Part shown: positions 63,181 to 64,000 of the stretch, one piece after another
How the letters are laid out: every line of letters begins with the position of its first letter
Position numbering within the stretch: the first letter of the stretch is position 1
From: Streptomyces sp. NBC_01294
GTDB taxonomy: Bacteria; Actinomycetota; Actinomycetes; Streptomycetales; Streptomycetaceae
DNA length: 64,000 nt
Assembly: GCF_035917235.1 (NCBI RefSeq)
Contig: NZ_CP108423.1
Span: forward strand, 8,162,483-8,226,482
Direction of reading: 5' to 3'
Program-made: the position numbers and the translations under genes
The notes under the pieces: model-generated
The model's input: the letters and a program-made list of their open reading frames with translations, nothing else
Database searches by the model: none
Told to the model about the DNA's origin: nothing

Positions 63181-63688
63181 TGGGCTCGTCGGCCCAGCCC
63201 CGGTCGGCCAGCCGCTTCATCTTCGACCGAACTCCTTCCACACTTGCCGGAACCGGCTCCAGTCCGAGTAAGGCAGCGATCTCCTGACAGGACATCACTG
63301 GCTTCCCGCCGGATGCTTGTTCGGTGAGCGTGGTGAGGATGCGCTGGTAGTGGGGAGCGAGCACGTCCATGGAAAGCGCGGGACGCCACACCGGGACGAT
63401 CGAGCCCCATCGCGCGGCCCTCGGTAGGGGAACCTCGGCGGGCGCGTTCGTTGCGGGCTCCGACCCGGAAGACTCACCGGCTCCCGGGCCTGCTTCACCT
63501 GCCTGTCCGGGCCGTGGCCCGGACAGAACCTCGCCAACGCGCTGCCGGGCGATCAGCCACTCGTGCCAGGCCGTCTCCGCTTCAGGCCGAGCTCAGCGAG
63601 TACCCGGTCCGCCACCTCCCGAAGCTCCTCCACGCGCTCACGCGCGGCCAGCTCCCCGCTCCTCCAGGAGACCCACCACCGACGCCAT
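63135..63688 (-). pseudogene. Accessory gene of the compound IS5 element, frameshifted
   Basis: From ATG 63688 (GGAGGT upstream) the sequence reads MASVVGLLEER and, after a one-base change, ELAARERVEELREVADRVLA, a coiled coil. Later frames give LIARQRVGEVLSGPRPGQAG, then MDVLAPHYQRILTTLTEQAS, VMSCQEIAALLGLEPVPASV and EGVRSKMKRLADRGWADEPT, a winged-helix pattern, ending RFTLATGLAGGS at 63135. The coiled-coil plus winged-helix layout matches that of the partner gene of the inner IS (61513-61911). At least two indels break it. Confidence 0.65.
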
Positions 63689-63805
63689 CCCGGCACCTCC
63701 ACCAACGAGACAACCCAACGGCCCGAGCATGCCTCGCCATGCCGGCATCATGCCTCGAACTGCGGAAACCCGCCGATCAAGTTCGGTACGACAACGGCTT
63801 CTTAG

Positions 63806-64000
63806 CTTGACGTTTAACCTCAGTGCGACAGTTCCACGACGGGCGAGTCGGTGTCAAGGTCAAGCCAGAGCACACTCTCGAGCCTGGATCCGGCAAGGTC
63901 ACGGACCCGCGTTGCCCTCAAAAGCGCCCAGGTTGATCAGGCTTATTCGGTCGTGGGACTGTAAAGGCGAATGTAACTCCGATCATGGAGGATTGCACCT
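63806..64000. mobile_element. Left end of a further IS701-like element, cut by the window edge
   Basis: CTTGACGTTTAACCTC at 63806, preceded by TTAG (63802-63805), closely matches the end CTTGATCTTTAACCTC of the element at 58257. A short plus-strand reading VRQFHDGRVGVKVKPEHTLE from GTG 63823 precedes a stop near 63934; its meaning is unknown. The rest of the element lies outside the window. Confidence 0.55.

Larger units (their letters stand above)
59848..63801. mobile_element. Compound IS5-type element carrying a HAD phosphatase gene
   Basis: GAAGCTGTTGTCGTACCGA at 59848 and the inverse of GAAGCCGTTGTCGTACCGA ending at 63801 are terminal inverted repeats, flanked by TTA (59845-59847 and 63802-63804), a TNA duplication typical of IS5. 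Inside are the element's transposase (60117-60899), its usual minus-strand partner gene (63135-63688) and, between them, a HAD gene region framed by two 80-bp direct copies of the transposase 3' end. A second, complete IS5-type element lies inside the HAD gene. Confidence 0.75.

Overview
The window is high-GC actinobacterial DNA, almost certainly Streptomyces or a close relative. Evidence: GC-rich third positions throughout, GTG/TTG starts, Tat and lipobox signals, and families typical of Streptomyces accessory regions (DUF4232, DUF4328, DUF1048/PadR, DUF2199, MpaB-like oxygenases, AlkZ-like proteins, IS701/IS630/IS5-type transposases). No rRNA, tRNA, CRISPR array or ribosomal-protein operon was seen. 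The density of insertion sequences, above all at 58-64 kb, suggests a chromosome arm or a plasmid.

Layout. 0-17 kb: single enzymes, small regulators and secreted proteins: an anhydromuramic-acid kinase remnant, dienelactone hydrolase, a Tat-exported PHP metallohydrolase, an SDR/TetR divergent pair with a perfect 20-bp operator-like palindrome, two SxxK serine hydrolases, a fibronectin-III protein and an epoxide hydrolase facing a decayed MarR gene. 17.8-20.8 kb: an IS5-type unit bounded by perfect 21-bp inverted repeats that also enclose a DinB-family gene; an IS701-family element sits exactly in the CTAG at its right end. 23.4-29.2 kb: a probable defence or conflict cassette: a caspase-like protease/NACHT ATPase/WD40 protein, an upstream alpha/beta hydrolase and, farther up, a membrane-tethered Mrr-type nuclease. 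29-46 kb: two PAP2 phosphatases, an amidase, an M1 aminopeptidase, an AlkZ-like protein, NmrA and CBS proteins, a CYP152-type P450 and, next to an MpaB-type oxygenase, a clear bacterial ADF/cofilin homologue. 47-51 kb: a PadR-DUF1048-ABC exporter set with paired TACCGGTA palindromes. 51-58 kb: a malonyl-CoA-synthetase-like ligase, methyltransferase, IS256 remnant, and an AraC regulator divergent from an MBL hydrolase. 58-64 kb: nested insertion sequences around a split HAD phosphatase gene.

About twenty otherwise conserved genes are each broken by one or a few single-base indels, often in G/C runs, while the flanking frames stay coding. This pattern points to uncorrected sequencing indels at least as much as to real decay. 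Where a frameshift is called, the coordinates span the restored gene. Gene functions are assigned from motifs and remembered family resemblance only; no search was run.
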